Shown here in pieces: positions 44,837 to 55,857 of a DNA stretch of 64,000 nucleotides. The position numbers and the translations under genes were made by a program. The stretch comes from Chlorops oryzae (lineage: Eukaryota > Arthropoda > Insecta > Diptera > Chloropidae). Below the pieces are notes generated by a model, which worked only from the letters and a program-made list of their open reading frames with translations, did no database searches and was not told where the DNA came from. Location of the stretch: positions 70,705,152-70,769,151 of the forward strand of contig CM035808.1 in NCBI GenBank assembly GCA_020466095.1. Reading direction: 5' to 3'. How positions within the stretch are numbered: position 1 is the stretch's first letter; every line of letters begins with the position of its first letter.

Positions 44837-45835
44837 ACTCTTGGCTCAGGACAGCACCACATGCCAATTTACTGGCGTCAGTAGTAATACAAAAGATTCT
44901 ATTGAAATCTGGATATTTCAAAATTCTGGGATTCAAAAGGGAGTTTTTTAGATAAACAAATGCATCTTCGCAATCACTGGTCCATAAGAATGGAACCTTT
45001 TCGCGTGTTAAACGTGAGAGGTGAATGGAGTAATATGTAAAACGGGGAATAAATCTTCGGTAATAGTTGCAGAAAGCAACAAAACGTCTTGTCTCATCTG
45101 CATTCGCTGGGCGAGGGTAATCTTGAATAATCTTAAACTTCGAGGAATCTGGCAATATTCCTTCGTTTGTACATCTGTGTCCCAAATATGTAACTTCATG
45201 ATTGAAAAATGAAAATTTTTCTGGATGTAATTTAAGGTTTGCACTTCTACATGCTCTGAAGACGTCCCTCAAATTCTTTAACATATGCTTTATTGAGCAA
45301 CCTATCACTATTAGGTCATCCATGTAAATAAAACATTGAGACGGTGAGAGGCCTGAAAAGGCTAAGTTCATCATTCTTTGGAATGAATTAGGAGCCACCT
45401 TCAATCCGTATGGGAGTCTAGTGAACTGGAAGGAGCCCCTATCCGTGGAGAATGAAGTAATATCTCGTGAATCCTTATGCAGTTCAATCTGGTGCAAACC
45501 GGCCATAAGATCAAGACAACAAAAGTACTTAGCGCGTTCCAAATGGTCGAGAATGTCATCAATGCGCGGGAGTGGGAATCTGTCAGCAATAAGTTTTTTA
45601 TTTATCTGGCGATAGTCTACGACTAATCGCCATCTCTTTTTGTAACTATTAGGTAAGGGTTTTTTCGGCACGAGCAAAATAGGGCTGTTATAGTTTGATA
45701 TTGATGGTTCAATTATTTCATCTTTTGCTAATTTTTCGACTTGTTTTGAAATTTCATCTTATTGTGGATGGGGTGTTCGGTAGTTTTTTATGAAAACTGG
45801 GTCGGTATCAGATAGTTTTAGTTTTTGTTTATAGA
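44775..45835 (-). pseudogene. pol: 412-like reverse transcriptase and RNase H start
   Basis: Reads from the AATT duplication at 45836-45839 towards lower coordinates. An in-frame TAA near 45760 interrupts the RT lead-in. Then ILLVPKKPLPNSYKKRWRLV, DYRQINKKLIADRFPLPRI, GLHQIELH, FTRLPYGLKVAPNSFQRMM, the catalytic YMDDLIVIGCS, and VTYLGHRCTNEGILPD. These phrases are characteristic of 412/mdg1. RNase H begins at TTDASKLACGAVLSQ and shifts frame near 44830. The gypsy2 insertion cut the gene immediately upstream. Confidence 0.9.
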
Positions 45836-46227
45836 AATTTGCAACGGGCCAAAATTTTGGAAGACAAAAATTTGACCCAGCATTACAGGACCAACCGGAA
45901 TAAGTTTTTTTACTATGAATTGTTATTTGACTTTATTTTTCTTGTAGTTTTAAGCACTTTGAATTGATGTTATTATTTTTTTTATATCATTTACACAGAA
46001 AACAGTATTATTTTATTTTTTTTTCCCTTTCATTCAATTACATTAAACTAAGCTTTAAGAAAACAAATGTAAAACCTTTGTTATAATTGTAATGACCAGT
46101 ATAAATCACGAAATAAACCACAGTCGCATGACGGCCAGCGCTCGCGCCCGCCTCAGCTGATGATCACCGGGTACCCAAAATACCAAGTACCTATTGCCAT
46201 CCGAGCAACACTGCGCCTTCCGAAGGG

Positions 46228-46328
46228 TATAAAAGCAGTGCAACCGGCGTAGAAAGTCAGTCTGGATTCTGGCAGCCGCCGAGTCAACATCGTCAGTCTG
46301 GATTCTGGCAGTCGTCGAGCCAACGTCG
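46228..46328 (+). promoter_or_regulatory. gypsy2 LTR promoter: TATA box and duplicated initiator
   Basis: TATAAAAG at 46228-46235. The arthropod initiator TCAGT at 46257-46261 puts the A 31 bases after the first T of the TATA box, the canonical spacing. A 36-bp segment beginning TCAGTCTGGATTCTGGCAG is directly duplicated (46257-46292 and 46293-46328), so there are two initiators. The same arrangement is in the 3' LTR. Confidence 0.8.
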
Positions 46329-46387
46329 TGGAAGATCTCTCTGGCAATCAGTGTGAGTAAGAAATTATTTTGATTTATTCTTCTAAT

Positions 46388-47395
46388 TAGTATAGTCACT
46401 TCGTGTGGTATAACAGTCGTGACTCGCGCCCGCTTTGAACTCTAGTATAGTCACTTCGTGTGGTATAACAGTCGTGACTCGCGCTCCGCTTTGAACTCTA
46501 GTATAGTCACTTCGTGTGGTATAACAGTCGTGACTCGCGCCCGCTTTGAACTCTAGTATAGTCACTTCGTGTGGTATAACAGTCGTGACTCGCGCCCGCT
46601 TTGAACTCTAGTATAGTCACTTCGTGTGGTATAACAGCCGTGACTCGCGCTCCGCTTTGAACCTTTAGCATAGTCACTTCGTGTGGTATAACAGTCGTGA
46701 CTCGCGCCCGCTTTGAACTCTAGTATAGTCACTCCGTGTGGTATAACAGTCGTGACTCGCGCTCCGCTTTGAACTCTAGTATAGTCACTTCGTGTGGTAT
46801 AACAGTCGTGACTCGCGCCCGCTTTGAACTCTAGTATAGTCACTTCGTGTGGTATAACAGTCGTGACTCGCGCTCCGCTTTGAACCTTTAGCATAGTCAC
46901 TTCGTGTGGTATAACAGTCGTGACTCGCGCCCGCTTTGAACCCTAGTATAGTCACTTCGTGTGGTATAACAGTCGTGACTCGCGCCCCGCTTTGAACCTT
47001 TAGCATAGTCACTTCGTGTGGTATAACAGTCGTGACTCGCGCCCCGCTTTGAACCCTAGTATAGTCACTTCGTGTGGTATAACAGTCGTGACTCGCGCCC
47101 CGCTTTGAACCTTTAGCATAGTCACTTCGTGTGGTATAACAGTCGTGACTCGCGCCCCGCTTTGAACCTTTAGCATAGTCACTTCGTGTGGTATAACAGT
47201 CGTGACTCGCGCTCCGCTTTGAACCTTTAGCATAGTCACTTCGTGTGGTATAACAGTCGTGACTCGCGCTCCGCTTTGAACCTTTAGCATAGTCACTTCG
47301 TGTGGTATAACAGTCGTGACTCGCGCCCCGCTTTGAACTTCTAGTATAGTCACTTCGTGTGGTATAACAGTCGTGACTCGCGCCCTACTCGCGAT
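46388..47395 (+). repeat. 18-unit ~56-bp minisatellite in gypsy2 5' LTR
   Basis: Eighteen units of 55-58 bp, each with TATAGTCACTTCGTGTGGTA, then TAACAGTCGTGACTCGCG and CGCTTTGAAC. Two variant spacers (CTCTAGTATAG and CTTTAGCATAG) alternate in patches, as expected from unequal exchange. Every unit has an AGTCAC/GTGACT inverted pair 19 bases apart. Long minus-strand frames across it are repeat artefacts. Confidence 0.95.
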
Positions 47396-47776
47396 CCTTG
47401 AAGCACACAACGAAGCTTTGTGACGTCCAGACTCGACCACTGCCATACTACGAACTCTGCTCGTGCCGGAACGGCCCCATAGCGCCGAAACACGTCGGAC
47501 ACAACACTGTATATTATGTAATTCTGCTTTAAGAAAACGACTAAGTATAGAAAGAAAAGGAATAATAAATAAAAATAAGAAAAGGACAAAAAGAACCTAA
47601 CCCGCTTGTTTTTTTCCCCATATACTGCGTGACGAGTCCGTAAAGGAAGGGAATAGAAGAGAAGACCAAACGGAGTGAAGGTAACTGGTACCCTGCAAAA
47701 AATATAAATTTTCTTGTAAACGAACCCCTGGATTGACTGAGACCTTATCCCGGCAAATAAAGTACATCGTTACAAG

Positions 47777-47795
47777 TGGCGCCCGAGCAGGGACC
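47777..47795 (+). other. gypsy2 primer-binding site
   Basis: TGGCGCCCGAGCAGGGACC, two bases after the LTR. It is shared in form with gypsy1. Confidence 0.75.
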
Positions 47796-47853
47796 CTGAA
47801 AGAAATCAACAACAACATAGTCAGCGAGCCTATACAAAGACACCGCGACCACC

Positions 47854-49041
47854 ATGGACACCAAATGGATTATGAAACTGCGCAAGGATGAGGCAGTAGA
47901 ATGCTTACAACAATTCGGCTTGGAGACTCAAGGGATAGCAGAGGATGTGAAAAGACGATTAATAAATTTCGCCAACGAACATGCTACCGATCCTGTGATA
48001 ACAAAAAACCTACAAGAGCTGGAGTTGAAATATGGAAGGTCGATTTCACCCAACCCAGCAGGAGCTAGAGGAGAAGAACCGGCAGCCAGTGCATTAGGAG
48101 CTCGTCCAAAAGAGACAGTAACCGACGTAACAGCAAACGCCCACACCGAGGCATCTGGGAAGGCTCAACAAAAAAATATCGTACAAAGGGCTTTTCCAAA
48201 TACAGAACTCCCTCCGATGAGAATTTCGACTGTAAACTACAACGTTCCACCACCCCTCGAGAACCCACTAACACGCACAAACGAAAACTCCCAGCATATG
48301 AAATTCTACGCCACCGTGATAGACCAAGTACGAAAGTGGTCTATGCGATTCAACGGGCAAAACGACGTCATAGCTTTTGTAGAACGCGTCGAAGAGCTGG
48401 CAGGAGCATATGACATTCCCACTCACTTCTTGCCAAAAACAATGCCAGAATTATTGAGGGGTTATGCTCTCACATGGTACCGAAACAACAAGAAAGAATG
48501 GAACAGCTGGCTGGAATTCAAGAAAGAGCTTTTGCAGTTCTTCCTACCCTACAGATACTTCGAGCAGCTCGAAGATAATATTAGAGCTCGAAAACAACAA
48601 GACCACGAAAGCTTCAAGGAATTTGTGACGAGTATACAAGAACTCATGCGACATGCAGAGTTCTCGAGCGAAAAACAACTTGACTTGATCTTACGTAATA
48701 GCCGCAAGGAGTATCAGCTTTACATCAAGCGACGGGACTTCAGTGCATTAAACGAGCTTATTGACCTGGCATCGGAACTAGAAGTAGTCAATGCCCATCC
48801 ACCCACAGAGCCACAACACCCTACTCCTCGGAAACCACCCCCAGAGGGAGCCCTTATGATACACACAGTAGATCCTCAACCGTCCGGGATCGTCTGTCGT
48901 CGCTGTGGCTTGAAGGGCCACGTCTGGCGAGAATGTAAAAACCCAAGGAAACTGTTCTGTTGGGACTGCGGAAAAGAAGGGATAAGAACAATCCACTGCT
49001 GTAGAACGAGACAGGGAAACGAGCCAGGAGCTCCGCAGTAG
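47854..49041 (+). CDS. gag: gypsy2 gag
   Basis: 395 codons from ATG 47854 (ACCATGG context). Residues 1-40 form a SAP-like opening (KWIMKLRKDEAVECLQQFGL). A low-complexity linker follows, then a capsid-like region at about 150-300 (VIDQVRKWSMRFNG, FVERVEELAGAYDIP, LPKTMPELLRGYALTWYRNN, FFLPYRYFEQLEDNIRARK). Knuckles at about 345-388: CRRCGLKGHVWREC is canonical and CWDCGKEGIRTIHCC is atypical, lacking the His. Stop at 49041. The protease is in another frame downstream, so frameshifting or reinitiation would be needed. Confidence 0.92.
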   Translation: MDTKWIMKLRKDEAVECLQQFGLETQGIAEDVKRRLINFANEHATDPVITKNLQELELKYGRSISPNPAGARGEEPAASALGARPKETVTDVTANAHTEASGKAQQKNIVQRAFPNTELPPMRISTVNYNVPPPLENPLTRTNENSQHMKFYATVIDQVRKWSMRFNGQNDVIAFVERVEELAGAYDIPTHFLPKTMPELLRGYALTWYRNNKKEWNSWLEFKKELLQFFLPYRYFEQLEDNIRARKQQDHESFKEFVTSIQELMRHAEFSSEKQLDLILRNSRKEYQLYIKRRDFSALNELIDLASELEVVNAHPPTEPQHPTPRKPPPEGALMIHTVDPQPSGIVCRRCGLKGHVWRECKNPRKLFCWDCGKEGIRTIHCCRTRQGNEPGAPQ

Positions 49042-52000
49042 CAAGGACTGAGGAGCTCGCAGAGAAACACGCCTTGCAGAAGAATATCTACTACAAAACC
49101 GGCATCTTCAAGCGCGAATATTAATGGGTGAGGAATGCCACAAGGTGACCATCGACACCGGCGCCACCACGAGTATTATGAGCCAGTTGGTGGCCACCCG
49201 ATTGACCAACTACGGAATTATCAACAACGTCAATAAACCTGTACACATGGCCGATGGATCGCACCAACGGGCCACTCAGACTCTCACCATTCCAGTGATG
49301 CTAGGCCTCAACGAGCAAGTAGTCACCTTCCTCATTTTACCGACTTTGGTGGGAGATATCATACTGGGAATGGATTATCTAAGCGCACTTGGGACTTTTA
49401 TCAACATCGGGGGTATGACACTTGGCTAAAGGAAGATGACAGCGAAGGAGAGAATAATGAGACGGCTAGCGTTTTACACCTCGAACCAGGGAACCTGATA
49501 GAACCAGAAGTTGAGCCCAGTTTTCCTACCGAAGAAACCCCGGAAGAATTTTTAAGCCAAGAACTACCACCATTTAAAGAACTAAAAGGGCCATCACATA
49601 TCACGACACATAAGATCATCATGAAGGACGACCGCCCCTTCAAACAGAGATACTTCCCGAAAAATCCAGTTATGCAGGAGGCAATCAACAAGGAAGTGGA
49701 CGAACTCTTGCGCATGGGGTGTATTGAACCGTCACACAGCCCTTATAGCTCATCAGTGGTGATGGTGAAGAAGAAGAACGGGACGTGGCGGATGTGCCTT
49801 GATTTTCGACTCCTTAATGAACGCTCCATACAAGATGCATATCCCCTTCCAAGAATAAATTACATTCTCGGCCGTTTAAAAGAAGCAAAGTACATCAGCA
49901 GCATCGATTTGAAAAATGGGTACTGGCAGATACCATTAGACGAGCAAAGTAAGCAGTACACCGCGTTCACGGTACCAGGGCGAGGGTTATACCAATGGAA
50001 GGTCATGCCCTTTGGCCTACATTCCGCTCCGGCAACGTTTCAAAGGGCCCTCGACAGCGTAATTGGACCAAAAATGGAACCCCACGCCTTTGCCTACTTG
50101 GACGATATAATTGTAATCGGACAATCAATGGATTAACACAAAACCAACCTACGAGAGGTCTTCCGTCGCCTGAAAGCCGCGAATTTACGCATTAATATCG
50201 AGAAGTGCGAATTTTTCCGACAAGAAATCAAGTATCTGGGACACATGGTCAACCCGCAGGGCATACACACTGACCCCAGCAAAATCGCTGCGATCCAGTG
50301 CTTGAGAGAACCAAGAAATATCAAGGAGCTACGACGCTGTCTAGGAATCGCCTCCTGGTATCGACGATTTGTCCCCGAGTTTTCGACGGTTGTGCACCCC
50401 ATGACAAGCCTGCTTAGAAAGCATAATCGATGGAAGTGGGGAAAAGAGCAGCAAGAGGCATTCGATGAACTAAAAAGGAGACTCACCCAGGCCCCTGTCC
50501 TCGCCTGCCCTGATTTCACGCAAACTTTTACTCTGCAAACTGACGCTAGCGATTATGGTCTAGAAGCGGTGCTAACACAGGAGATTAACGGAGCGGAACG
50601 CGTGATCGCATACGAGAGCCGACATCTTAGTAAGGCCGAAGCAAACTACTCAACAACGGAAAAGGAATGCTTGGCGATCGTATGGGGAGTACGGAAAATG
50701 AGGCACTATTTGGAAGGATACCACTTTATCATCCTAACCGACCACCAAGCTCTAAAATGGTTGAATTCACTCCATAGCCCAACAGGAAGAATCGCCCGCT
50801 GGGCTTTGGAACTGCAGCAGTATTCTTACGAGGTCCACTATAGGAAAGGAAAGCACAATGTCATCGCCGATGCCCTTTCCCGACAGCCCTTAGAAACCGT
50901 GTGCCAAGTAATTTCCGAAGACACCAGCCACAAGATCAGCACAGCACCGGATTGGATCGAGAAGAGAATCACGCTTGTGCTGGAACAACCAGAAAAGTTT
51001 AGAGACTACAAAATAGTAAACGGCCAGCTGCTTCGGCATTTACCCACTATCGGAGGGGACGACGACCATTGGGCATGGAAACTATGCATACCCAAAAAGG
51101 AGCGTTCCAGAGTCCTAGCGGAAAACCACGATAGCCCTACAGCCGGCCACCTAGGCACTAAAAAGACTATCTATCGAATATCGAGGAAATACTTCTGGCC
51201 AGGTCTGCACCGCGACGTGCGCAACTACATCAGAAAATGCCCCAGCTGCCAGCGTTATAAACATCAACAACACAAGCCCGCTGGTTTTATGCACACCGTA
51301 ATAGCTGAAGAACCATGGGCAGTACTGTGCGCCGACTTTATGGGCCCGCTACCCCGATCAACACATGGAAACAAGTACCTTTTGGTATTTTTTGACAAAT
51401 TCTCAAAATGGACAGAGCTAATCCCCGCGAGAACTGCTACCACAGAAATCGTTCAAAGAGCCCTCAGAGAGCGTATAATTGCTCGATATGGTATTCCCTC
51501 AACACTAATCACCGATAACGGGACGGCATTTACAAGCAGAAAATTCGTGACATTCCTCGAAAACCTGGGCATTAAACACCAAAGGACCGCACCATATACC
51601 CCCCAAGAGAACCCTACCGAGAGGGCAAATCGTACCATAAAAACTATGCTGGCACAATACGCAGGAAATCAACACAACCATTGGGACGATTTAATACCAG
51701 AATTCTCGCTAGCTATTAACAGCAGTATATCGGAGAGCACGGGATACAGCCCCGCCTTCCTTACGCAAGGACGCGAACCACGCCTGCCGAAACAACTGTA
51801 CGAGGAACTCATCACAGAAAACACGGCAGTAAGACCATCAATTTCCACATGGGCAAGTGAACTCCAAGAAATCTTCAAATTGGCTAGGCAAAATCAAACT
51901 AGAGCAACAAAAGAGCAGGCCCGCCATTTTAATCTGCGCCGAAGAGCATGGAAACCACGAATAGGTGACCAAGTATTAGTTAAAACCTTCCCCCTCTCCA

Positions 52001-52206
52001 AGGCCGAAGAGAAGTTCGCCGCTAAACTAGCGCCCAAATTCGAGGGGCCCTACCAAGTGGCGAAATTTATCTCACCAGTCCTAGTAAAGCTGAAAAAACA
52101 AGGAAAAGAAAAAACGGCGCATATCACGCAGTTAAAAGCACTTTTGGGCGAAGAAGACGAAGAAGGAGGGGAAGAATCAGGGGAAAGGGACCAGCCTTCT
52201 CAGTAG
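49042..52206 (+). pseudogene. pol: gypsy2 pol (protease, RT, RNase H, integrase) with two lesions
   Basis: The protease is in the 49124-49429 frame (VTIDTGATTSIMSQ, IILGMDYLSALG). A stop at 49427-49429 and a frame change lead to the RT frame. RT: FPKNPVMQEAINKEVDELL, DFRLLNERSIQDAYPLPRI, MPFGLHSAPATFQRAL, catalytic YLDDIIVIG near 50100. A premature TAA at 50134-50136 follows directly and the same frame continues. RNase H LQTDASDYGLEAVLTQE (Glu where Gly is usual). Integrase zinc domain near 51128-51260 (TAGHLGTKKTIYRI, CPSCQRYKH). DDE at ADFMGP, TDNGTAF and NPTERAN. Stop 52206. All catalytic motifs survive. Confidence 0.92.
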
Positions 52207-52265
52207 CCCCAGACATAGCATTCTGAAAGAGAAAGAACACACAGAATAAATCACCGCATTATCAA

Positions 52266-52269
52266 ATAA

Positions 52270-52311
<42 letters not shown>

Positions 52312-52312
52312 T
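52266..52312 (+). repeat. Poly-A tract between gypsy2 pol and ORF3
   Basis: AATAAATAAA followed by about 37 A residues and TATATATATA. It resembles the tail of a retroposed RNA, placed just upstream of the ORF3 promoter. Confidence 0.85.
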
Positions 52313-52358
52313 ATATACTTCTATTAAAACAACTCATACTTCACCGAGCCAGCCAGGC

Positions 52359-52394
52359 TATAAAAGCCGAAGAAAACCTCCTCAGATCATCAGT
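52359..52394 (+). promoter_or_regulatory. Internal promoter upstream of gypsy2 ORF3
   Basis: TATAAAAG at 52359-52366 and an initiator TCAGT at 52390-52394, with the A 33 bases after the first T. This repeats the combination used in the LTR. The ORF3 ATG follows 29 bases later at 52421. It lies outside the LTR. Confidence 0.6.
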
Positions 52395-52420
52395 CACGCG
52401 TCAACCAGCAACCAAGCAAG

Positions 52421-53044
52421 ATGGATAAATTTGCTCAAAGCCGGACGAAATTCTTGAATAAAATTAAGAAAGAAAGAGAGGCGCGAAGAAAAATAAAATT
52501 TATTGATGCCTTTCCAAGGGAGCAAAAGAAGGCACCAAAATCGCTATCAAAAGCCAACGATGACCAGCAGCTACCGGCGGTTCTACGAGGCATCAGCCAT
52601 AAGGCAGCCGTAAGCTATTTGTTCGGGCCCGACTCCGAAAGCGATTCGGAGGCAACCCCCCGCTCCTCCATCAAACAGCTACGACGGGAACCAAACAACA
52701 TGGAAACACAAGTCTGCACCCGGAAATACGCCCGCACTAAGCCAGTTACCAGCCGTGGGACAAATAAACGAGGCACTGGGCCCCCTATTAAGGCTGGGGA
52801 AGCAGTCAAACGTGTCACGGATGAGGACACCTTAAGCCTAGACGGCGAGTTCCCCGAGTTAGACGATCCAGCTGAACCACCAGAGAGGCCGGACGATACT
52901 ATTAAAAAGACCATCAAACGACTCCAAAGGAACCGACAGCCGAACCAACGGATCCGATGCATCGAAACTATTCAAGGCATGAGGTACCGCTTCAATATTA
53001 CTCGTGGAGGCGTGGTGAACTACGCTGCTTTACCCTCAAAGTAG
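52421..53044 (+). CDS. gypsy2 ORF3, accessory protein of unknown function
   Basis: 207 codons from ATG 52421. The N-terminal 45 residues are strongly basic (MDKFAQSRTKFL, then KKEREARRKIKF). A hydrophobic-acidic motif (YLFGPDSESDSEA) follows near 67, then a Lys/Arg-rich linker, an acidic DEDTLSLDGEFPELDD block near 135 and a C-terminal segment (RIRCIETIQGMRYRFNI). It matches the gypsy1 ORF3 in order and motifs. No signal peptide, membrane span, zinc finger or protease is visible. The TAG stop sits in the polypurine tract AGTAGGAGGGGGA just before the 3' LTR. The position is where env lies in other gypsy elements, but nothing resembles Env. I do not recognise the family. Confidence 0.82.
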   Translation: MDKFAQSRTKFLNKIKKEREARRKIKFIDAFPREQKKAPKSLSKANDDQQLPAVLRGISHKAAVSYLFGPDSESDSEATPRSSIKQLRREPNNMETQVCTRKYARTKPVTSRGTNKRGTGPPIKAGEAVKRVTDEDTLSLDGEFPELDDPAEPPERPDDTIKKTIKRLQRNRQPNQRIRCIETIQGMRYRFNITRGGVVNYAALPSK

Positions 53045-53052
53045 GAGGGGGA

Positions 53053-54988
53053 TGCAACGGGCCAAAATTTTGGAAGACAAAAATTTGACCCAGCATTACA
53101 GGACCAACCGGAATAAGTTTTTTTTACTATGAATTGTTATTTGACTTTATTTTTCTTGTAGTTTTAAGCACTTTGAATTGATGTTATTATTTTTTTTATA
53201 TCATTTACACAGAAAACAGTATTATTTTATTTTTTTTTTTCCCTTTCATTCAATTACATTAAACTAAGCTTTAAGAAAACAAATGTAAAACCTTTGTTAT
53301 AATTGTAATGACCAGTATAAATCACGAAATAAACCACAGTCGCATGACGGCCAGCGCTCGCACCCGCCTCAGCTGATGATCACCGGGTACCAAAATACCA
53401 AGTACCTATTGCCATCCGAGCAACACTGCGCCTTCCGAAGGGTATAAAAGCAGTGCAACCGGCGTAGAAAGTCAGTCTGGATTCTGGCAGCCGCCGAGTC
53501 AACATCGTCAGTCTGGATTCTGGCAGTCGTCGAGCCAACGTCGTGGAAGATCTCTCTGGCAATCAGTGTGAGTAAGAAATTATTTTGATTTATTCTTCTA
53601 ATTAGTATAGTCACTTCGTGTGGTATAACAGTCGTGACTCGCGCCCGCTTTGAACTCTAGTATAGTCACTTCGTGTGGTATAACAGTCGTGACTCGCGCT
53701 CCGCTTTGAACTCTAGTATAGTCACTTCGTGTGGTATAACAGTCGTGACTCGCGCCCGCTTTGAACTCTAGTATAGTCACTTCGTGTGGTATAACAGTCG
53801 TGACTCGCGCCCGCTTTGAACTCTAGTATAGTCACTTCGTGTGGTATAACAGCCGTGACTCGCGCTCCGCTTTGAACCTTTAGCATAGTCACTTCGTGTG
53901 GTATAACAGTCGTGACTCGCGCCCGCTTTGAACTCTAGTATAGTCACTCCGTGTGGTATAACAGTCGTGACTCGCGCTCCGCTTTGAACTCTAGTATAGT
54001 CACTTCGTGTGGTATAACAGTCGTGACTCGCGCCCGCTTTGAACTCTAGTATAGTCATTTCGTGTGGTATAACAGTCGTGACTCGCGCTCCGCTTTGAAC
54101 CTTTAGCATAGTCACTTCGTGTGGTATAACAGTCGTGACTCGCGCCCGCTTTGAACCCTAGTATAGTCACTTCGTGTGGTATAACAGTCGTGACTCGCGC
54201 CCCGCTTTGAACCTTTAGCATAGTCACTTCGTGTGGTATAACAGTCGTGACTCGCGCCCGCTTTGAACCCTAGTATAGTCACTTCGTGTGGTATAACAGT
54301 CGTGACTCGCGCCCCGCTTTGAACCTTTAGCATAGTCACTTCGTGTGGTATAACAGTCGTGACTCGCGCCCCGCTTTGAACCTTTAGCATAGTCACTTCG
54401 TGTGGTATAACAGTCGTGACTCGCGCTCCGCTTTGAACCTTTAGCATAGTCACTTCGTGTGGTATAACAGTCGTGACTCGCGCTCCGCTTTGAACCTTTA
54501 GCATAGTCACTTCGTGTGGTATAACAGTCGTGACTCGCGCCCCGCTTTGAACTTCTAGTATAGTCACTTCGTGTGGTATAACAGTCGTGACTCGCGCCCT
54601 ACTCGCGATCCTTGAAGCACACAACGAAGCTTTGTGACGTCCAGACTCGACCACTGCCATACTACGAACTCTGCTCGTGCCGGAACGGCCCCATAGCGCC
54701 GAAACACGTCGGACACAACACTGTATATTATGTAATTCTGCTTTAAGAAAACGTCTAAGTATAGAAAGAAAAGGAATAATAAATAAAAATAAGAAAAGGA
54801 CAAAAAGAACCTAACCCGCTTGTTTTTTTCCCCATATACTGCGTGACGAGTCCGTAAAGGAAGGGAATAGAAGAGAAGACCAAACGGAGTGAAGGTAACT
54901 GGTACCCTGCAAAAAATATAAATTTTCTTGTAAACGAACCCCTGGATTGACTGAGACCTTATCCCGGCAAATAAAGTACATCGTTACA
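53053..54988 (+). repeat. gypsy2 3' LTR
   Basis: 1936 bp with the same promoter and 18 minisatellite units (53603-54605) as the 5' copy. Differences include one base each in two homopolymers, GCGCCC/GCACCC, TACCC/TACC, one substitution in unit 9 (CACTTCG to CATTTCG), a C-run length in unit 13, and ACGACT/ACGTCT near the end. Confidence 0.94.
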
Positions 54989-54992
54989 AATT

Positions 54993-55857
54993 GTTCATGC
55001 TAATTTTGTCATTTTCCAGTGCAAATATATCTGTGTAATCTTTGCATAGGTTAATCAGATCTGACTGCACATGTTCTGGGCAGTTTTTTGCTAGTTTATT
55101 TAGAATTTCTTGATTTCGATTTGGGGTGGTTGTTGTGTTAGTAAAAATATTGTAATCTGATAAATTTTCAAATTTGATAGTTGCATTCGTAAGGAAAATG
55201 TTTGTAGAGTTGGTGTTTACGATTCTAACATATGGGTTAGTTCTTGAAGCTATCGTGTTGGCTACAAAAATTCCGCTAGCCAATGTTTGATTTGGAACCA
55301 AAACGTCTTTTTCAAAATTTGCATCTACAAACATCTTTCTTATTACTTCGGAACGTTCTGGTAAGGAAAGTATTTTGGCATCGGCGCCATCTAAAATTTG
55401 TACAGTTAATTCATTAGTTAATTCTTCTGGCCTTACGTGCAAAATGTCATTTGAACCCATGTTTTGATATTTTAGAACACAATTATATTTTTTTTAAAAT
55501 CTAATCCGATTATTCCGTCGTAGGGAATCGGAAAATCGTTTTGGACTACGTGGAAATCATGTTGGAGTAAGAATTTGTTTATTTTATTATCTGCGTCTAC
55601 CGTTCCACAAGAATGGACGACATCAGACCCTATTCCAGATATGGTTGTGGTGTAAGATTCATTTATATTTTCCACGTTTGAAATTTTATTGATTTTGATT
55701 AGGGAAATATCGGCTCCTGTATCTAGTAAGAACGAGTTAAATGTACTATTTAAGGATGTTTTTATTTTTATATAGCTATTTAAATTAAATTTTAAATGAA
55801 GGATTTGTTTTTCGTTATTATTGGAATATGTATTTTTTAACCTCCCAGTAGTTGTAT
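54993..55857 (-). pseudogene. pol: 412-like protease and RT lead-in
   Basis: Minus strand, -1 frame relative to gag. FLLDTGADISLIK (catalytic DTG) is near 55725-55690, then YDGIIGLDF, the protease end. A one-base shift in the A run near 55490 moves the frame to 55460-54984 (GSNDILHVRPEEL, VLVPNQTLASGIFVANTI, CKDYTDIFALENDKIS), the spacer before RT. The gene is cut at AATT 54989-54992 by gypsy2 and resumes at 45835. Confidence 0.87.

Larger units (their letters stand above)
45840..47774 (+). repeat. gypsy2 5' LTR
   Basis: TG...CA, 1935 bp, half of it an 18-unit minisatellite. U3 is 45840-46258, with TATAAAAG at 46228. The repeat lies downstream of the initiator, in the transcribed part. It is followed by AG and the PBS. 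Confidence 0.94.
45840..54988 (+). mobile_element. Ty3/gypsy retrotransposon gypsy2
   Basis: LTRs 45840-47774 (1935 bp) and 53053-54988 (1936 bp), TGCAACGGG...GTTACA, differing at about seven positions by eye. AATT at 45836-45839 and 54989-54992. It interrupts the 412-like pol between protease and RT. It encodes gag, pol and the third ORF seen in gypsy1. Pol has one frameshift and one premature stop, so this copy is probably not autonomous despite its young LTRs. Confidence 0.95.

Noticed and set aside
46388..47395. Regularly spaced direct repeats resembling a CRISPR array
   Set aside because: Head-to-tail units with no unique spacers, in a eukaryotic LTR. This is a minisatellite.
46383..47446. 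Long minus-strand frames with repeated VTTVIPHEVT and SHDCYTTRSDY motifs in the gypsy2 LTRs (also 53598-54660)
   Set aside because: They are translations of the 56-bp minisatellite, open only because the unit lacks stops in those frames. Transcription runs the other way.
49001..52206. Reading the gypsy2 pol stop at 50134-50136 as a programmed readthrough site
   Set aside because: It falls right after the RT catalytic LDD motif in the middle of a domain, with no structure seen. It is more simply a mutation.
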